From Bacteroidaceae bacterium (GTDB lineage Bacteria > Bacteroidota > Bacteroidia > Bacteroidales > Bacteroidaceae): a stretch of 61,549 nt of DNA. Below are positions 1 through 7,911 of this stretch, piece by piece (position 1 is the first letter of the stretch; each line of letters opens with the position of its first letter). The notes beneath the pieces were generated by a model that made no database searches, was not told the DNA's origin, and worked only from the letters and a program-made list of their open reading frames with translations. The translations under genes and the position numbers were made by a program. The DNA is taken from positions 1-61,549 of the forward strand of contig CAADWS010000041.1 in NCBI GenBank assembly GCA_900752815.1, read 5' to 3'.

Positions 1-80
1 AGGCATATAGTCGCTGGTAGCCATTTTAACAGATGGAAAATTTTGTATATCGCTATATATCAGCATTTTAGCGAAAACAA

Positions 81-198
81 TCAGCAAATTTTCAAATCAG
101 CAAATAGTATAAAAACGGTTAAAAAGTGGTCGCTGGTGGTTAATAATATGGTAGATTATGGTATATTTGGGGATATTTTTCAGCTATAAGTCAGCAAA
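81..198 (+). repeat. TCAGCAAA direct repeats upstream of integrase (putative arm sites/attL)
   Basis: The 8-mer TCAGCAAA occurs at 81-88, 97-104 and 191-198, with a partial copy at 60. Another copy lies at the right prophage end (39877-39884). The 11-mer TCAGCAAATAG is shared by 97-107 and 39877-39887, and GCAAATTTTCA by 84-94 and 39869-39879. Repeated short motifs next to a tyrosine integrase gene are typical of arm-type binding sites. Assigning them to att is inference. Confidence 0.45.
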
Positions 199-213
199 AG
201 CAAAGCAAAGATT

Positions 214-1437
214 ATGGCAAAATCAAAATTGCGCCTTGATACCCGGCGCAAACTCAAAGACGGCACATATCCCGTGCAAATCGCCGTGGGATATGGTACA
301 AACCTGTATCTCGCCACCGGCATTTTCCTATCCGCTGATGAATGGGATAGCACTACCAGCCGGGCCACAGGCAAAAGCGCAAAGCGCATAAACTCGGTGT
401 TAGATACGCTGCTTACCCGTGTGGCAAACCGCATCTTAGAACTGCGCGAAAACGGCCAGTGGGGTAATCTTACCGGGCCGCAACTGCGTGAAATGCTTAC
501 CGACTTGGATTTGGAAAGTCCTACTGTCGGTGTTCCTACCCTCGGCACGCTGTTTGAAACGGTCATCGCCACAAAGACCGGCGGCACTAAAACACTATTT
601 GAACAAACACTAAAGAAACTGACTACCTACTGTAACCCCTACCAGATACAGTTTGGAAAGATAACGAAACTATGGATAGACGGCTTTTATAATTCCCTGC
701 ACGGTCTGTCGGTAAACAGCCGGGGTATGCACCTGCGCAACCTGCGCAATGTCATTAACTATGCGCTGGATGAAAACATAACGCAAAACTATCCGTTCCG
801 AAACTACCGCATACCGTCCGAAGAAACGGCCATGCGCGTACTGCCGGTTGAGAAAATGCGCCAGCTGCTTAAACTCCAGTTGTCGGCACACGACACAGAA
901 TATAGGGATGTGTTTATGCTGCTTTTCTACCTTATTGGCATTAACATGGTGGATTTAGCCACGCTTACCAAAGACAATATAGTGGACGGTAGGTTAGAGT
1001 ACAGACGGGCGAAAACAGGTAAGTTCTACAGTATTAAGATTGAGCCGGAAATACAGGACTTGTTAGACCGCTACCGGGGCAAAAAACACCTGCTGGCGCC
1101 GTTCGACACATACGACAATTACAAAGACTATATGGCACATCTTAATGCGGCACTGCGAAAGATAGGGCCGGTTAAAACGGTAGGCGGCAAACCGCAGTAC
1201 ACCAAAAACCACCTACCGATAATGTCACCCATTGAGCCTGCTATTACATCGTATTGGGCGCGGTACTCTTGGGCTACATACGCCGCAGACTTGGATATAC
1301 CAAAGGACACTATCAGTGAGGCTTTGGGCCACGTTCACGGTTCAAAGATAACCGGGGTGTACATTAAGTTTAGCCGGGATAAGATAGACGCTGCAAACCG
1401 CAAAGTAATAGACTACGTTCTGCATGGTACAAAATGA
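214..1437 (+). CDS. Tyrosine recombinase/phage integrase
   Basis: A site-specific tyrosine recombinase of 407 residues that should integrate and excise the prophage. The N-terminal ~95 residues look like the arm-binding domain of Bacteroidetes integrases, followed by a SAM-like core-binding domain and the catalytic domain. Visible active-site elements are R350 in SYWAR, H373 in LGH and Y383 in GVYI. The usual first catalytic Arg position reads IGINMVDL (241-248), with Asn, a variation common in Bacteroidetes integrases. The ATG at 214 follows a TCAGCAAA repeat. The gene converges with the lysis genes and shares a hairpin terminator with them. It is one of only three + strand genes in the prophage. 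Confidence 0.93.
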   Translation: MAKSKLRLDTRRKLKDGTYPVQIAVGYGTNLYLATGIFLSADEWDSTTSRATGKSAKRINSVLDTLLTRVANRILELRENGQWGNLTGPQLREMLTDLDLESPTVGVPTLGTLFETVIATKTGGTKTLFEQTLKKLTTYCNPYQIQFGKITKLWIDGFYNSLHGLSVNSRGMHLRNLRNVINYALDENITQNYPFRNYRIPSEETAMRVLPVEKMRQLLKLQLSAHDTEYRDVFMLLFYLIGINMVDLATLTKDNIVDGRLEYRRAKTGKFYSIKIEPEIQDLLDRYRGKKHLLAPFDTYDNYKDYMAHLNAALRKIGPVKTVGGKPQYTKNHLPIMSPIEPAITSYWARYSWATYAADLDIPKDTISEALGHVHGSKITGVYIKFSRDKIDAANRKVIDYVLHGTK

Positions 1438-1440
1438 AAT

Positions 1441-1476
1441 AAACCGCGCCGGCCCTCACGGGTTGGTGCGGTTTTG
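1441..1476. terminator. Bidirectional hairpin terminator between integrase and lysis genes
   Basis: AAACCGCGCC pairs with GGTGCGGTTT (one G-T wobble), with an inner CCC/GGG pairing, and TTTT follows on the + side. It sits between the stop of the + strand integrase (1437) and the stop of the - strand spanin gene (1488), so it can terminate both. Confidence 0.7.
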
Positions 1477-1487
1477 ATTATGGAAAA

Positions 1488-1925
1488 TCAGAATTTGCGT
1501 TTAAGGTACAGGAAAAGCCCCCACAGGATAGCCGCTATGCAGCATAGACGGCCCACCCATATAAAGCCCTTATCATACCACCTTAACTGCTTCTCGATAT
1601 ATACCGGCTTTTCCACCCTAACACTGTCAGTGCGTACCACCACCAGTGTATCTATGCGCCAACGCTCAACGCGCAAAGTATCGGTAAGCCTTTCCAGCTT
1701 GTATCTGGTTCGCTCTACATACTTGGTAACGGTATCGCCTTTTTCATAAATATAGATACTGTCACGCTGGTATATACTATCACGTTGCAGCATTACTCTA
1801 AACAGGCTGTCCAGTCTGTGTGAAGCATTGTATGTGCTATCCTGCTGCACTTGGTAAGTCGCTTTTCGTGTCGTGGCGCACCCTGTCAACAGCAGGACGC
1901 AAACCAGCCATGCTAAATGCTTCAT
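1488..1925 (-). CDS. Putative unimolecular spanin (lipoprotein with C-terminal TM)
   Basis: A 145-residue protein with a lipoprotein signal (lipobox LTGC, Cys16), a long charged region of likely coiled coil built of repeated RDSIY/DTL-type segments, and a single C-terminal hydrophobic helix near residues 118-140 ending in KRKF. An outer-membrane lipid anchor plus an inner-membrane helix in one chain is the architecture of T1-type u-spanins, which fuse inner and outer membranes at the last lysis step. It is the last gene of the late operon, 3 bp after the endolysin gene, which supports a lysis role. Function is inferred from topology and position, not from a sequence-family match. Confidence 0.65.
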   Translation of the reverse strand: MKHLAWLVCVLLLTGCATTRKATYQVQQDSTYNASHRLDSLFRVMLQRDSIYQRDSIYIYEKGDTVTKYVERTRYKLERLTDTLRVERWRIDTLVVVRTDSVRVEKPVYIEKQLRWYDKGFIWVGRLCCIAAILWGLFLYLKRKF

Positions 1926-1928
1926 AGG

Positions 1929-2330
1929 CTACAGCTCTGTTTGTACGTTGAAACACGGACACGCTTTGTTTGCATACTCATTATGCCCATGTACGGTTAT
2001 GCCCGGATATTCTTGTTTGAGCCGCGCAACCAAAGCACGCAGCGCGGCTTTCTGCTGGGGTGTCCGGGTGTCTTTGGCTTGCTTGTTGTCGGCGGTCATG
2101 CCACCGATATAGCACACGCCGATACTGTTAGCGTTCTGCCCCTTGCAGTGCGCACCGATTTTGGCGACATCGCGCCCCTTGTGTACGCTGCCATCCCGGT
2201 ATATCACATAGTGGTAGCCTATGCAGTCAAAACCACGGTCACGGTGCCAGCGGTCTATGTCCTCTACTGTGTAGTCTTTCCCCTCCGGGGTTGCGCTACA
2301 ATGTATTATCACCTTGTTTATCTTTCTCAT
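1929..2330 (-). CDS. Endolysin: N-acetylmuramoyl-L-alanine amidase, T7 lysozyme-like
   Basis: A 133-residue Amidase_2/PGRP-fold enzyme that cleaves the amide bond between muramic acid and the stem peptide. The spacing of key residues matches T7 lysozyme: zinc ligands H10 (IIHCSAT), H116 (HGHNEYA) and C124, with Y39 and K122 in the catalytic positions. There is no signal peptide, so it needs a holin or similar route. The start overlaps the preceding coiled-coil membrane protein gene by 35 nt and the stop is 3 bp before the spanin gene. Together they form a compact lysis cassette. Confidence 0.92.
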   Translation of the reverse strand: MRKINKVIIHCSATPEGKDYTVEDIDRWHRDRGFDCIGYHYVIYRDGSVHKGRDVAKIGAHCKGQNANSIGVCYIGGMTADNKQAKDTRTPQQKAALRALVARLKQEYPGITVHGHNEYANKACPCFNVQTEL

Positions 2331-2793
2331 TTTCGTTACTGTTTATAGGTTCGTCACTTGGTTTACGTTTCATATCCTCCTCGGTCAGTATTGCATCCGG
2401 GTGGTCTTTGGCATATTCGCCGCGCAGCAGCTTGCGTAATCGGCATTTGTCGTTAGGGTTCAGCCGTTGCAGGCATTTATCGTCCGGCTGCAAACAAACG
2501 TGCTTTTCGGCTTCTTTTAGTGCCAGTTCCAGTTCGCCTTTTTCCTGCATCAGCTTTAAGCGGTCATTTTTCAAAGTGTCTATTTCCGTGTACAGTTTCG
2601 CCACCTGTTTTTTAAGTTCGTCCACTTCGCACTGCACACGCTTGTAATCCTCTATCAGTGCCTCCCGTTCCACCTTGAAAGCGTTTGCATCTGCTATCCG
2701 GGCATTAGTTTTGCGGTTCAGTAGGTATTTAATCGCCTCCCATCCACCTAACGCAGTCACCAGTGCCACCACTGTAGTTATAATCTCTTTCAT
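2296..2793 (-). CDS. N-terminal TM, coiled-coil protein; holin candidate
   Basis: A 165-residue protein with one hydrophobic N-terminal helix (residues ~4-25), then a long Lys/Glu-rich coiled coil (~40-100) and an acidic polar tail. It lies directly upstream of the amidase and overlaps it, so a lysis role (holin or lysis accessory) is plausible, but no family is recognised. The start codon overlaps the stop of the preceding 50-residue gene as ATGA, indicating translational coupling. Confidence 0.6.
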   Translation of the reverse strand: MKEIITTVVALVTALGGWEAIKYLLNRKTNARIADANAFKVEREALIEDYKRVQCEVDELKKQVAKLYTEIDTLKNDRLKLMQEKGELELALKEAEKHVCLQPDDKCLQRLNPNDKCRLRKLLRGEYAKDHPDAILTEEDMKRKPSDEPINSNENEKDKQGDNTL

Positions 2794-2942
2794 TTGTCAT
2801 GCTTGTATAGCGTTAATATAATCTGGTTATCTTGCTGCTCTGCAATTACCAGCCAGTGTTTGGCAAGCGCTTGCACTAATTCTGTGTCTAACCCGGATAG
2901 GTGCAGCACGGCTTCCGGCTCTCTTTTGTCAATAGTCGCCAT
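2790..2942 (-). CDS. 50-residue hypothetical protein
   Basis: A small open frame starting MATIDKREPEAVLHL and ending LTLYKHDK. It overlaps the end of the reverse-transcriptase frame by 14 nt and the next gene's ATG by 4 nt (ATGA), so it is tightly packed in the operon. No signal peptide or TM segment is seen and no family is recognised. Confidence 0.55.
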   Translation of the reverse strand: MATIDKREPEAVLHLSGLDTELVQALAKHWLVIAEQQDNQIILTLYKHDK

Positions 2943-3180
2943 CTCTTATGCGTTGTAGGGTTATCATTCTTTTCTTGTATTTCTTCTTAATCACCACCGT
3001 ATCGAAGTGGCCACGGATATAAACCCACTTAAACGCCTGCGGCTCTATCATCTTTAGTATCTTTCGCCGCTTGCCGTATTCGTTGGCGTGCCGCATGAAG
3101 CCCAGATAACTATTTATGCTGCTAACCGCGTGTTCCACTTCCTCTATGGTGCCGGCCCGGTTGAGCCTGCGCACTGCCAT
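2929..3180 (-). CDS. C-terminal (thumb) fragment of the DGR reverse transcriptase
   Basis: This frame is the direct in-frame continuation of the reverse transcriptase gene after a TAG codon at 3211-3213. Ten sense codons separate the TAG from the ATG at 3178-3180. It contains the INSYLGFMRHANEYGKRRKIL segment that normally forms the end of DGR reverse transcriptases. The whole span 2929-4113 would encode 394 residues, the usual length for the family, whereas the part before TAG is only 300. The fragment is therefore best read as the severed 3' part of one gene. Confidence 0.75.
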   Translation of the reverse strand: MAVRRLNRAGTIEEVEHAVSSINSYLGFMRHANEYGKRRKILKMIEPQAFKWVYIRGHFDTVVIKKKYKKRMITLQRIRDGDY

Positions 3181-3210
3181 AACAAAGTTTTTCAGCGTGC
3201 GGTTGCAGAC

Positions 3211-4113
3211 CTATATACGCTGTTTCTTTACTATGTTCCCGGTAAACTCTACGCCTTTAGTGTAGTGCTGGATATAGAATTTGTGAGGGTGCAGGGTCAG
3301 ACCGTATTTAGCCAGCAGTCGCCTAATCTTCGGCACAGCCGCTAATATCTTCTGTTTATCCACATCCACTATGTAGAAATCATCTACATACCTGCCGACA
3401 TAGACAAAGCCTAAATCATTCAGCAGATACCAGTCCAGAATGTTAAGCAGGAAATTTGCGAAGTGCTGCGCAAACAAATTGCCTATGGCTACGCCCAGCC
3501 CATCGCCATTTGTAAACAGTGATTTGTTAGGCGGCAGATAGTTCCAGTAGTGCAGTGGGCTGTGCCGTTCGCAGTGCTTTTCCGGGCTGTGCAGGATAAC
3601 CACACGGCACAGATAACGCACATCCTCCACGTCATCGCCTTTGTAGTATTCGGCCACAAATGCGTCTATCATGTCGGCTAACATCGCTTTGTTTATCGAC
3701 ATGAAAAAGCCCTGCAAATCCAGTTTGGCTACATAGCAGTCACGGGTGTAGTTCCGGCTGCACTCTTTTATGTCGTTATAAAGCATGGTAACGCCGTACA
3801 GCTGCCCTTTACCTTTCCGGCAGTTGAACGTGCGCGGACTAAACACCTGTTCAAAAAGCGGCTCTAACCGTAGGGCTATCCAGTGGTGTACTATCCTGTC
3901 CTCAAAAGTGGCCGCAAATACTTCTCGGTATCGTGGGCGCGTTACGACAAAGCAGATAGACTTACCCGGCTGGTAGGTACGGTTATTGATACGGTCGCGA
4001 AGTGCTATTAACTTGCTACCGTAGTCTATTTCGTACATTATGGCACTGGCTGTTCTCCGCTTGCTTTTGCGGCAGTCAAAATATGCCTCTAACATCCCGT
4101 CCGTTGTAACCAT
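3211..4113 (-). CDS. Diversity-generating retroelement reverse transcriptase (amber-truncated)
   Basis: A reverse transcriptase of the DGR class, which copies the template repeat RNA into cDNA with random bases opposite adenines. Palm motifs are visible: the metal-binding YVDD box within FVYVGRYVDDFYIV, and IGNLFAQ, the DGR-type variant of the motif that reads QGxxxSP in retroviral enzymes. The frame stops at TAG (3211-3213) just after VKKQRI, but the same frame continues as VCNRTLKNFV and the thumb fragment, so a nonsense codon seems to cut a 394-residue enzyme. It lies directly downstream of the template repeat and after Avd, the canonical order. Whether the truncated enzyme works is unknown. 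Confidence 0.92.
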   Translation of the reverse strand: MVTTDGMLEAYFDCRKSKRRTASAIMYEIDYGSKLIALRDRINNRTYQPGKSICFVVTRPRYREVFAATFEDRIVHHWIALRLEPLFEQVFSPRTFNCRKGKGQLYGVTMLYNDIKECSRNYTRDCYVAKLDLQGFFMSINKAMLADMIDAFVAEYYKGDDVEDVRYLCRVVILHSPEKHCERHSPLHYWNYLPPNKSLFTNGDGLGVAIGNLFAQHFANFLLNILDWYLLNDLGFVYVGRYVDDFYIVDVDKQKILAAVPKIRRLLAKYGLTLHPHKFYIQHYTKGVEFTGNIVKKQRI

Positions 4114-4154
4114 ATCCTCTTTATCTACTTAGTGTGTTGGCATATCCGTAAAGG

Positions 4155-4257
4155 TGCTGAAACGGGCCTAACCCTATTCTGGTTCGTGGCCTTAGTGTTG
4201 TTGTTCGCGTTGCCATTGTTGAGGTTCAAATTCCACGCATTGGTCGTGCTGTACTCG
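4155..4257 (-). repeat. DGR template repeat (TR)
   Basis: Noncoding copy of the variable repeats, placed between avd and the reverse transcriptase gene. Read on the minus strand it would translate as EYSTTNAWNLNLNNG... with many AAC/AAT codons, the adenine-rich signature of a TR. In the 99 bp shared by all three copies it has 35 coding-strand adenines. Variable repeat 1 differs at 13 positions and variable repeat 2 at 12, all of them these adenines. The 3' end (minus strand) is invariant and matches GTTAGGCCCGTTTCAGCA. Confidence 0.95.
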
Positions 4258-4364
4258 CAACTCCGTGCTGCACTTGCTTGGTCTTAACTATAAAAGATAG
4301 TGCGCAGCCCATTTTTACAGATAACTTGCACGCTCGGTTAGTCGTAACTTTCCAAATCTGGCAT

Positions 4365-4754
4365 TTACTCGCTATCCATGCTGCTGATAACCTTTAATAG
4401 TGAGTTCTTCCACGCAGTAGATTGTTTGCCTATCGCGTCCGTCAACTCGATAATATTTGCGTGCCTGCTTCTGCCTAATATCCATTTCCTTTCACCTGCA
4501 ATGCGCAGCAAAGTTTTCAATACTTCAAACTCGGACTGGAAATTTACTAAATGCTGTATGCGCACTTGCTTGTCGCGGTTGATGTACGCAGCCGATATTT
4601 CGCTGATTAAGTCCACACCTATATCGTGCATCTTGTTACCTATGCTGAATTTATAGGCACGCGGAAAGCTCGGCGTAATATCCAGTATTTCATCTAACAG
4701 CTTACGGCAGTCTAAATATATCTGCGTGTTAGATACCAGTTTCGATTTGTTCAT
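4365..4754 (-). CDS. avd: DGR accessory variability determinant (Avd-like)
   Basis: A 129-residue, mostly helical basic protein starting MNKSKLVSNTQIYLDC. Length, the helix pattern (LLDEIL..., INRDKQVRIQHLVNFQSEFEVLKTLLRIA) and position between the variable protein gene and TR fit Avd. Avd is the four-helix-bundle protein that forms a pentamer, binds nucleic acid and partners the DGR reverse transcriptase. It is distantly related to 23S rRNA intervening-sequence proteins. It is intact here, unlike the reverse transcriptase. Confidence 0.88.
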   Translation of the reverse strand: MNKSKLVSNTQIYLDCRKLLDEILDITPSFPRAYKFSIGNKMHDIGVDLISEISAAYINRDKQVRIQHLVNFQSEFEVLKTLLRIAGERKWILGRSRHANIIELTDAIGKQSTAWKNSLLKVISSMDSE

Positions 4755-4802
4755 ATCTCAATTTTCTTGCGCTTTGCAGATAAAAGGAAATTTCTTTGTC
4801 TT

Positions 4803-4820
4803 GTGCGGCTACCGCCGCAC
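4803..4820 (-). promoter_or_regulatory. VR1-associated hairpin with GRNA tetraloop
   Basis: A perfect 7-bp inverted repeat (GTGCGGC/GCCGCAC) around a 4-nt loop that reads GGTA on the minus strand, 38 bp downstream of variable repeat 1. A hairpin or cruciform with a GRNA loop after the variable repeat is a known cis-element for DGR target recognition. No T-run follows, so it is not a terminator. The 17-mer TAAAGTTTAACTACTAA between hairpin and repeat (4829-4845) recurs at the second target. Confidence 0.75.
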
Positions 4821-4848
4821 TTTAAGGTTAAAGTTTAACTACTAACTA

Positions 4849-5607
4849 TTATAAAAATGCTGAAACGGGCCTAACCCTACGCTGGTCCGCGGCCTTAGTG
4901 GCGTAGTTCGCGTAGCCATCGTTGAGGTTCAAACGCCACGCATAGGTCGTGCTGCACTCGGTACTACTCCAGTATGCGGTTTCTGCCAACTGCGTAGCAC
5001 CGTTAATCAGCGATAGTGCATAATTGATTTTGCGCATATTCGCATAAATCATCATCAACTCACCCAAAGACGGCAGCCACCAACGCCCGGCGGTCAGTCC
5101 TTTGCCGTTTGCATTTGCCCTGCTGTAGGCGTGGCAAAAGCCCGGCGCGTAACTTGTTGTGTTGCACTCGCTGTGCTTCACCTGCTCGGCTGTACTTGTT
5201 TTTCCTGCCCAGTCATCCAATGCGGTTAATCGGTCTGTGGTAGTTTTGCCGCCTGCACTTACCGCTGCACTGCTCCATGTCAGCGTAGCTTCCGTAGGTG
5301 CTACCACCAGCATTTTGCCGCCCTCTACGACTAACACACCCTCGGCTATTTCGCCGCTACTCTGATAGCTTGCCCACTTGTGCGGTTTTACCGCCAGCGG
5401 ATAGTCATCACTGTTACGGTGGAACATGATAAATACGCCGTCATTCATGGCGTTTAAGTCCATACCAGCAAGTAAAGCCGATTTGAGGTTCGCCAGTGAT
5501 ACCCTTGTTACATTGCCATTACCATCAGTCAACGGTATATACTGGTCTGTGTTCACGGTTGACACGGCAGATACTGCCGCCAAAGTTTTTGTTTTTTTTG
5601 TTGCCAT
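4849..5607 (-). CDS. DGR variable protein 1: C-type-lectin-like tail protein
   Basis: A 252-residue protein. The N-terminal ~50 residues (STVNTDQYIPLTDGNGNVTRV) resemble a tail-fibre attachment segment. The C-terminal half has the DUF1566/C-type-lectin-like core (AGRWWLPSLGELMMIYANM... AYWSST) that ends in the variable repeat and RVRPVSAFL. Against the template, about ten residues in the repeat are changed (for example N to Y, R, D, A), consistent with exposed ligand-binding sites on a fixed scaffold. It follows the tail-fibre genes, so it probably gives the virion variable receptor binding. Its gene directly precedes avd, TR and the reverse transcriptase. Confidence 0.92.
   Translation of the reverse strand: MATKKTKTLAAVSAVSTVNTDQYIPLTDGNGNVTRVSLANLKSALLAGMDLNAMNDGVFIMFHRNSDDYPLAVKPHKWASYQSSGEIAEGVLVVEGGKMLVVAPTEATLTWSSAAVSAGGKTTTDRLTALDDWAGKTSTAEQVKHSECNTTSYAPGFCHAYSRANANGKGLTAGRWWLPSLGELMMIYANMRKINYALSLINGATQLAETAYWSSTECSTTYAWRLNLNDGYANYATKAADQRRVRPVSAFL
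4858..4960 (-). repeat. DGR variable repeat 1 (VR1)
   Basis: The 3' end of variable protein gene 1. It aligns without gaps to TR 4155-4257. All 13 differences are at template adenines (T on the + strand), replaced by all three other bases. The last ~20 coding bases (initiation of mutagenic homology) are unchanged. Confidence 0.95.
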
Positions 5608-5628
5608 AATCTTTTATCTTTAAGTTGC

Positions 5629-6864
5629 TTACTCTCCTGTAAATATGCCCTCTATCGCATACCAATTGCCGTTAATGCTTTTGAATTTACACATAGCATT
5701 CGGACACATATACGCGGTTGTTCCTTTGTAGTTTTTGTATTCCGCATCTTGGCTTTCAACGGTAACAGACTTTATCGAACTGCCATACGTGGCCGCTTGA
5801 AAGGCATTTGCTTTTATATACAGATTATCACTGCTTTGCGCCTGTATAAATGTCATCTTATCGGCATTCCATTTTGTTACTTTTGTGAACACCTGTATTT
5901 CCAAACCGTCATAATCAGCTGCTTTCGGCAGCACGATAAATCTTGTATTTGTAGGCTCGTTTATAAAATAACAATTATAGGGCGCATTCACTGGGTCTAT
6001 CGTGTACGTCCTACTTGACGCAGATGTTACGGATAGTGTCGGGCCGTAAAACAAGTTAGCCGTGATAATGCCGCCTACCTTTACGTTTTTGAAAGTGCCA
6101 TTGTTGCAAATTACATTTCCGTCTTTGGCTTGGAAAATGATATGGCCGCTGCTATCTTTCATGTCGATAACTTCTACGCCCAGATTTTTAACAAGCGCAT
6201 AAGTTGTCAACAGGATTTTTGTTGCAACCAATTCTATTTTATCGCCTAATTGCCAATACTTGTTAGTTACATCAGCCGCACTTCCCGGATAGTTTGACGC
6301 TGTTTTTGCATGGCTTTTGACACAGCTGTAATAGTTATTGTTATAAAGTACAACATCTTTCCAGCTCTCGTCTTCTCCGCCTGCTTGGAAAACATAGCCC
6401 ACAGAACAATCAGCCCACGCCTGCGGCCCTCTAAGCGTTGCGCCTTGCTCTCCCTTATCCCCTTTACTACCGTCCTCTACCGTTCTAATAACAACAGTGC
6501 GTGTATGGTTTATGCCTTTATATGTTATGGTAAATGAAAGCTGGATGTTTGCACTCGTATCCGCGTCAAAAACTAAAAAATGATAAAAATAATATCCGCT
6601 GGCCGTCCAATTCCATTTTACACCGTCCGGCAAAGTCTCAAGAAATTTTGTGCACAGAAAGCCATCCGTGCTACCATCCTTGTATGGTATTTTTTCGTTC
6701 CCATCCGTCACAGAGACGGCAATGATGTATACCGCGCCGCTTGCCGCTGTTTTCTTATGCAAAATTACTGACGGATTAACAGCAATGTCAAGCGCATTCG
6801 CGCCGGGGTCTCCTTTATCCCCTTTGCGAATGTACTTAACTACCTGTGTTTTAGTTGTGCCCAT
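5629..6864 (-). CDS. Phage tail fibre/minor structural protein with collagen-like segments
   Basis: A 411-residue protein in the tail module with short collagen-like Gly-X-Y tracts near the N-terminus (KGDKGDPGANA) and near residue 135 (GSKGDKGEQGA), features common in phage fibres that trimerise. The middle contains a WxxGDKIELVATKILLTTYALVKNLGVEVIDM segment seen in Bacteroidetes prophage structural proteins. The C-terminus looks like a beta-rich head domain. It lies 21 bp upstream of the DGR variable protein gene and may form the shaft that carries it. Confidence 0.7.
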   Translation of the reverse strand: MGTTKTQVVKYIRKGDKGDPGANALDIAVNPSVILHKKTAASGAVYIIAVSVTDGNEKIPYKDGSTDGFLCTKFLETLPDGVKWNWTASGYYFYHFLVFDADTSANIQLSFTITYKGINHTRTVVIRTVEDGSKGDKGEQGATLRGPQAWADCSVGYVFQAGGEDESWKDVVLYNNNYYSCVKSHAKTASNYPGSAADVTNKYWQLGDKIELVATKILLTTYALVKNLGVEVIDMKDSSGHIIFQAKDGNVICNNGTFKNVKVGGIITANLFYGPTLSVTSASSRTYTIDPVNAPYNCYFINEPTNTRFIVLPKAADYDGLEIQVFTKVTKWNADKMTFIQAQSSDNLYIKANAFQAATYGSSIKSVTVESQDAEYKNYKGTTAYMCPNAMCKFKSINGNWYAIEGIFTGE

Positions 6865-6867
6865 AAC

Positions 6868-7911
6868 CTAATCTACGCTTGTGATAGTTACCGACACATC
6901 GCCACCGGCTTGCTGACAGTGCGCTCGTGTCACTGTTTGGCTTGCTTTAGGCGTATCCCTGTCCGTATTGAGGTAAACGCCTGCTGCGTCTTTCAGCACG
7001 AAATAAAACTGTGTATCTAAAGCCTTAGTAGATGTGCCACGTTTGACTACTACCGGCGTATAGGTCACTTCCCCATTGCCTGTAGTATCTTCGGTTATCG
7101 CCTCATCTTCCGGGTCTGGGTGTGGGTCTATGTCGTAGGGGTCGCTTGCGTCCATCACGCCTTGAATGTCCGCGCCTATTTCGGCACCAGACCTATAGAC
7201 GTGTACGCGAAATTCGCCGTAGGTGTTAATGTCATTGCCCGAAACGGTCAGTGTCTGGCTGGTCTTGCCGCCCAATTCTTCCCATCCAGTCGCGCCCATT
7301 TTTTCCCACTTGTAAGACAAATCTTTTGTAAGCGCGTTACCGCTCTGGTATGCCATCGCTTTAAGAATGCAGCTGCCGCCCTTCTCTGTTATAACGAAAT
7401 TCTTTGTGTCGCCTGCCGCGATAGTGACATGGTAACTGTTGCCAGTTGCTTGCTGTATCGGTATGGTATATGTGGCCTGTATCTGGTCGCTCTGGGTGCC
7501 ATAGCTGACTGTAGCAACCATTTTTATAACAGCCGGGGCATAACCTGCCAGCTCCGCAATGTTTTTAAGGATTTGCAGGCCGTAATACATCTGGTCGCCA
7601 CTCGGTGCTACCGTCTTGAAAAAGCCTGCGAAAGTGCCTGTAGATACACCGCCGCTGAAACTAATCTTTTGGTCATTGAAATAATACTCCATCGCGTCCG
7701 GGTCTGCCACGCCCTCTGCTACACGGCTGCTGGTGCAGACAAAATACAGTATTGGTTTCAGCGTTTCAAAATCCGGGTACACGGCGGTAACATCATTAGT
7801 CGTGCCCTCATATTCTTGGTACAGGTCGCCGCTGGGCGACATGATAACAGCCGTGTAGGTTCCGGCCTTGCTGATAAATTTAATAGTCCTACTGGTGCTT
7901 GCTGTGCTCAT
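6868..7911 (-). CDS. Phage tail-associated protein, beta-rich
   Basis: A 347-residue protein with no recognised catalytic motif. Residues ~170-250 (YHVTIAAGDTKNFVI... YKWEKMGATGWEEL... GEFRVHVYRSG) have the pattern of an Ig-like repeat of the kind found in phage surface and tail proteins. It lies between fibre genes, overlaps the preceding gene by 23 nt and is followed after 3 bp by the collagen-like fibre gene, so a structural tail or baseplate role is likely. Confidence 0.6.
   Translation of the reverse strand: MSTASTSRTIKFISKAGTYTAVIMSPSGDLYQEYEGTTNDVTAVYPDFETLKPILYFVCTSSRVAEGVADPDAMEYYFNDQKISFSGGVSTGTFAGFFKTVAPSGDQMYYGLQILKNIAELAGYAPAVIKMVATVSYGTQSDQIQATYTIPIQQATGNSYHVTIAAGDTKNFVITEKGGSCILKAMAYQSGNALTKDLSYKWEKMGATGWEELGGKTSQTLTVSGNDINTYGEFRVHVYRSGAEIGADIQGVMDASDPYDIDPHPDPEDEAITEDTTGNGEVTYTPVVVKRGTSTKALDTQFYFVLKDAAGVYLNTDRDTPKASQTVTRAHCQQAGGDVSVTITSVD

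Noticed and set aside
3211..3213. Alternative genetic code with TAG read as Gln
   Set aside because: Other phage genes, such as the endolysin (1929-1931) and the DUF2800 gene (36272-36274), end with TAG at natural C-termini, and long late genes have no internal TAG. The TAG in the reverse transcriptase is an isolated case.
3211..4113. Reverse transcriptase as a group II intron or retron
   Set aside because: The IGNLFAQ motif, the adjacent Avd and a template repeat with adenine-specific differences identify a DGR. No intron RNA or msr/msd structure is seen.
4803..4820. Variable-repeat hairpin as intrinsic terminator
   Set aside because: No T-run follows on the coding strand, the operon continues, and the second target has an equivalent hairpin, so a DGR cis-element is more likely. 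The same holds for 32044-32061.
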